From Candidatus Shapirobacteria bacterium (lineage in GTDB: Bacteria > Patescibacteriota > Microgenomatia > UBA12405 > JAHJSD01): a stretch of DNA of 6,045 nucleotides. How positions within the stretch are numbered: position 1 is the first letter of the stretch; each line of letters begins with the position of its first letter. Under the pieces are notes generated by a model, which had not been told where the DNA came from, searched no databases, and worked only from the letters and a program-made list of their open reading frames with translations. Below are positions 5,652 to 6,045 of the stretch, piece by piece. The translations under genes and the position numbers were made by a program. Where the stretch lies: positions 1 to 6,045 of the forward strand of contig JALUUX010000090.1 of NCBI GenBank assembly GCA_027021145.1. The letters run 5' to 3'.

Positions 5652-5735
5652 CCAGGGGTGCCGGAGTGGTCAAACGGAGCGGTCTGTAAAACCGCCGGGC
5701 TTGTCCCTGCGGAGGTTCGAATCCTCCCCCCTGGA
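5652..5735 (+). tRNA. tRNA-Tyr (anticodon GUA), long variable arm, C1:G72
   Basis: The cloverleaf folds completely. The acceptor stem is CCAGGGG (5652-5658) with CCCCTGG (5728-5734), discriminator A73 at 5735. The D stem is CCG (5661-5663) with CGG (5675-5677), loop containing GG at 5668-5669. The anticodon stem is GCGGT (5679-5683) with ACCGC (5691-5695), loop CTGTAAA and anticodon GTA at 5686-5688. The variable arm is 15 bases (5696-5710) with a GGG/CCC stem. The T stem is GGAGG (5711-5715) with CCTCC (5723-5727), loop TTCGAAT. CCA is not encoded, since CT follows A73, so it must be added after transcription. A long variable arm is the bacterial form of tRNA-Tyr; archaeal ones have a short one. 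The first pair is C1:G72, which is archaeal/eukaryotic for tyrosine, where bacteria use G1:C72. This fits the archaeal-type TyrRS in the same window. Confidence 0.96.
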
Positions 5736-5755
5736 CTGTGATTTAGTTAAGAGTC

Positions 5756-5810
5756 AATAGTGAATAGTTAATAGTTAATAGTTGAGTTAAAAGTTAATAG
5801 TTTAATAGTG
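5756..5810. repeat. AT-rich tract of 7-base repeats (AATAGTT)
   Basis: AATAGTG at 5756-5762 is followed by three exact AATAGTT copies at 5763-5783, then GAGTTAA and further imperfect copies to about 5810. It follows the tRNA by about 20 bases. Similar AATAGT-type tracts occur between genes in several bacteria; no function is evident here. Confidence 0.8.
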
Positions 5811-5960
5811 GTTTCTTCTATTCAGCGGGTTGTTACTCTTTCAGAAAGGCTTCTTCGGGAAGAAATCGAGCGCACGGGCTTTCCCATCTTAGAAAATCAC
5901 AAAGTTGGCCTACTTTATGGGAAGAAGCTAGCGCGACTTTATGGCCTCAATGTTCAATAA
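5808..5960 (+). CDS. Possible small ORF of 50 codons, unidentified
   Basis: From a GTG at 5808 a frame stays open to TAA at 5958-5960; the frame is in fact open from 5775 within the repeat tract. It is the only long open frame in this stretch, and the minus strand has many stops. The product would be polar and mostly helical, with SERLLREEIERTGF in the middle and YGKKLARLYGLNVQ at the end. The residue mix looks like protein, but there is no Shine-Dalgarno sequence or clear promoter, and I recognise no family. It may be a small gene or the surviving end of a larger one whose start was replaced by the repeats. Confidence 0.35.
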   Translation: MVSSIQRVVTLSERLLREEIERTGFPILENHKVGLLYGKKLARLYGLNVQ

Positions 5961-5975
5961 TTAATTAATTGAACA
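5951..5975. repeat. Inverted repeat spanning two convergent stop codons
   Basis: TGTTCAAT (5951-5958) and ATTGAACA (5968-5975) are perfect inverted copies around a 9-base AT-rich centre. The centre holds the TAA of the plus-strand small ORF (5958-5960, first base in the left arm) and the TAA of the minus-strand partial ORF (5967-5965). No run of T follows on either strand, so it is not a classic terminator; it could be a weak bidirectional one or a binding site. Confidence 0.6.
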
Positions 5976-6045
5976 CGGAGAATGAAGGAAGTTTTTTCGT
6001 CTCAAATTTTTCAATGACTGTTATTTGTTCTAGGGCTGATGAGAG
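5965..6045 (-). CDS. Possible 3' end of a gene entering from the right edge
   Basis: The minus strand is open from the window edge to a TAA at 5967-5965, giving 26 residues that end in EKFETKKLPSFSVFN. The length is too short to prove coding, and no family can be named. It would converge on the 50-codon plus-strand ORF, with an inverted repeat over both stops, an arrangement common between convergent genes. Confidence 0.35.
   Translation of the reverse strand, partial: LSSALEQITVIEKFETKKLPSFSVFN

Noticed and set aside
6014..6045. Plus-strand ATG at 6014 running off the right edge, overlapping the stop of an 11-codon ORF that starts at 5991 after GGAG
   Set aside because: About ten codons with no nearby Shine-Dalgarno or promoter; the opposite strand offers a more protein-like frame. 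Sequence to the right is needed to decide.

Overview
The window looks like a gene-dense, AT-rich piece of a reduced bacterial genome, most likely a Candidate Phyla Radiation (Patescibacteria) member. This is an inference from four things: a tRNA with a long bacterial-type variable arm, an archaeal-type tyrosyl-tRNA synthetase, promoters placed so close to start codons that the mRNAs should be leaderless or nearly so, and short compact genes including a typical small coiled-coil protein. No taxonomic marker such as rRNA is present, so the assignment is moderate.

Layout, read on the minus strand from the right: metG (methionyl-tRNA synthetase, 5621-3939); a short broken remnant of a dockerin-like calcium-binding tail (about 3938-3770); a 100-residue coiled-coil protein whose gene holds a 24-base tandem repeat (3745-3443); then a tight run of genes: tyrS (3390-2233), a small membrane protein (2216-1884), a one-cluster ferredoxin (1865-1677), a membrane-anchored thioredoxin-fold protein (1680-700), a SpoU-family RNA 2'-O-methyltransferase (693-121), and the first 16 codons of another gene (48-1). 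In the run from tyrS to the methyltransferase, neighbours are 18 bases apart or less, or overlap, and probably form one transcript; a further 72 bases separate the last partial gene. Good promoters are visible before tyrS and before the coiled-coil gene, and a -10 box before metG.

On the plus strand a tRNA-Tyr(GUA) gene (5652-5735) diverges from metG. The two share a palindromic -10 sequence. Right of the tRNA is about 310 bases with little certain content: an AT-rich 7-base repeat tract, a possible 50-codon ORF on the plus strand, the possible 3' end of a minus-strand gene entering from the right edge, and an inverted repeat spanning both of their stop codons.

The most notable point is that the tRNA-Tyr carries C1:G72, the archaeal and eukaryotic tyrosine identity pair, rather than the bacterial G1:C72, and the same window encodes an archaeal-type TyrRS that keeps the residues known in Methanocaldococcus TyrRS to read C1:G72 and G34. 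The tRNA body nevertheless has the long variable arm of bacterial tRNA-Tyr. The window therefore appears to hold both halves of an archaeal-identity tyrosine pair in a bacterial tRNA scaffold. As I recall, archaeal tRNA-Tyr identity in some CPR bacteria has been reported (Mukai and colleagues, 2017), so this is a striking example rather than certainly a new principle.
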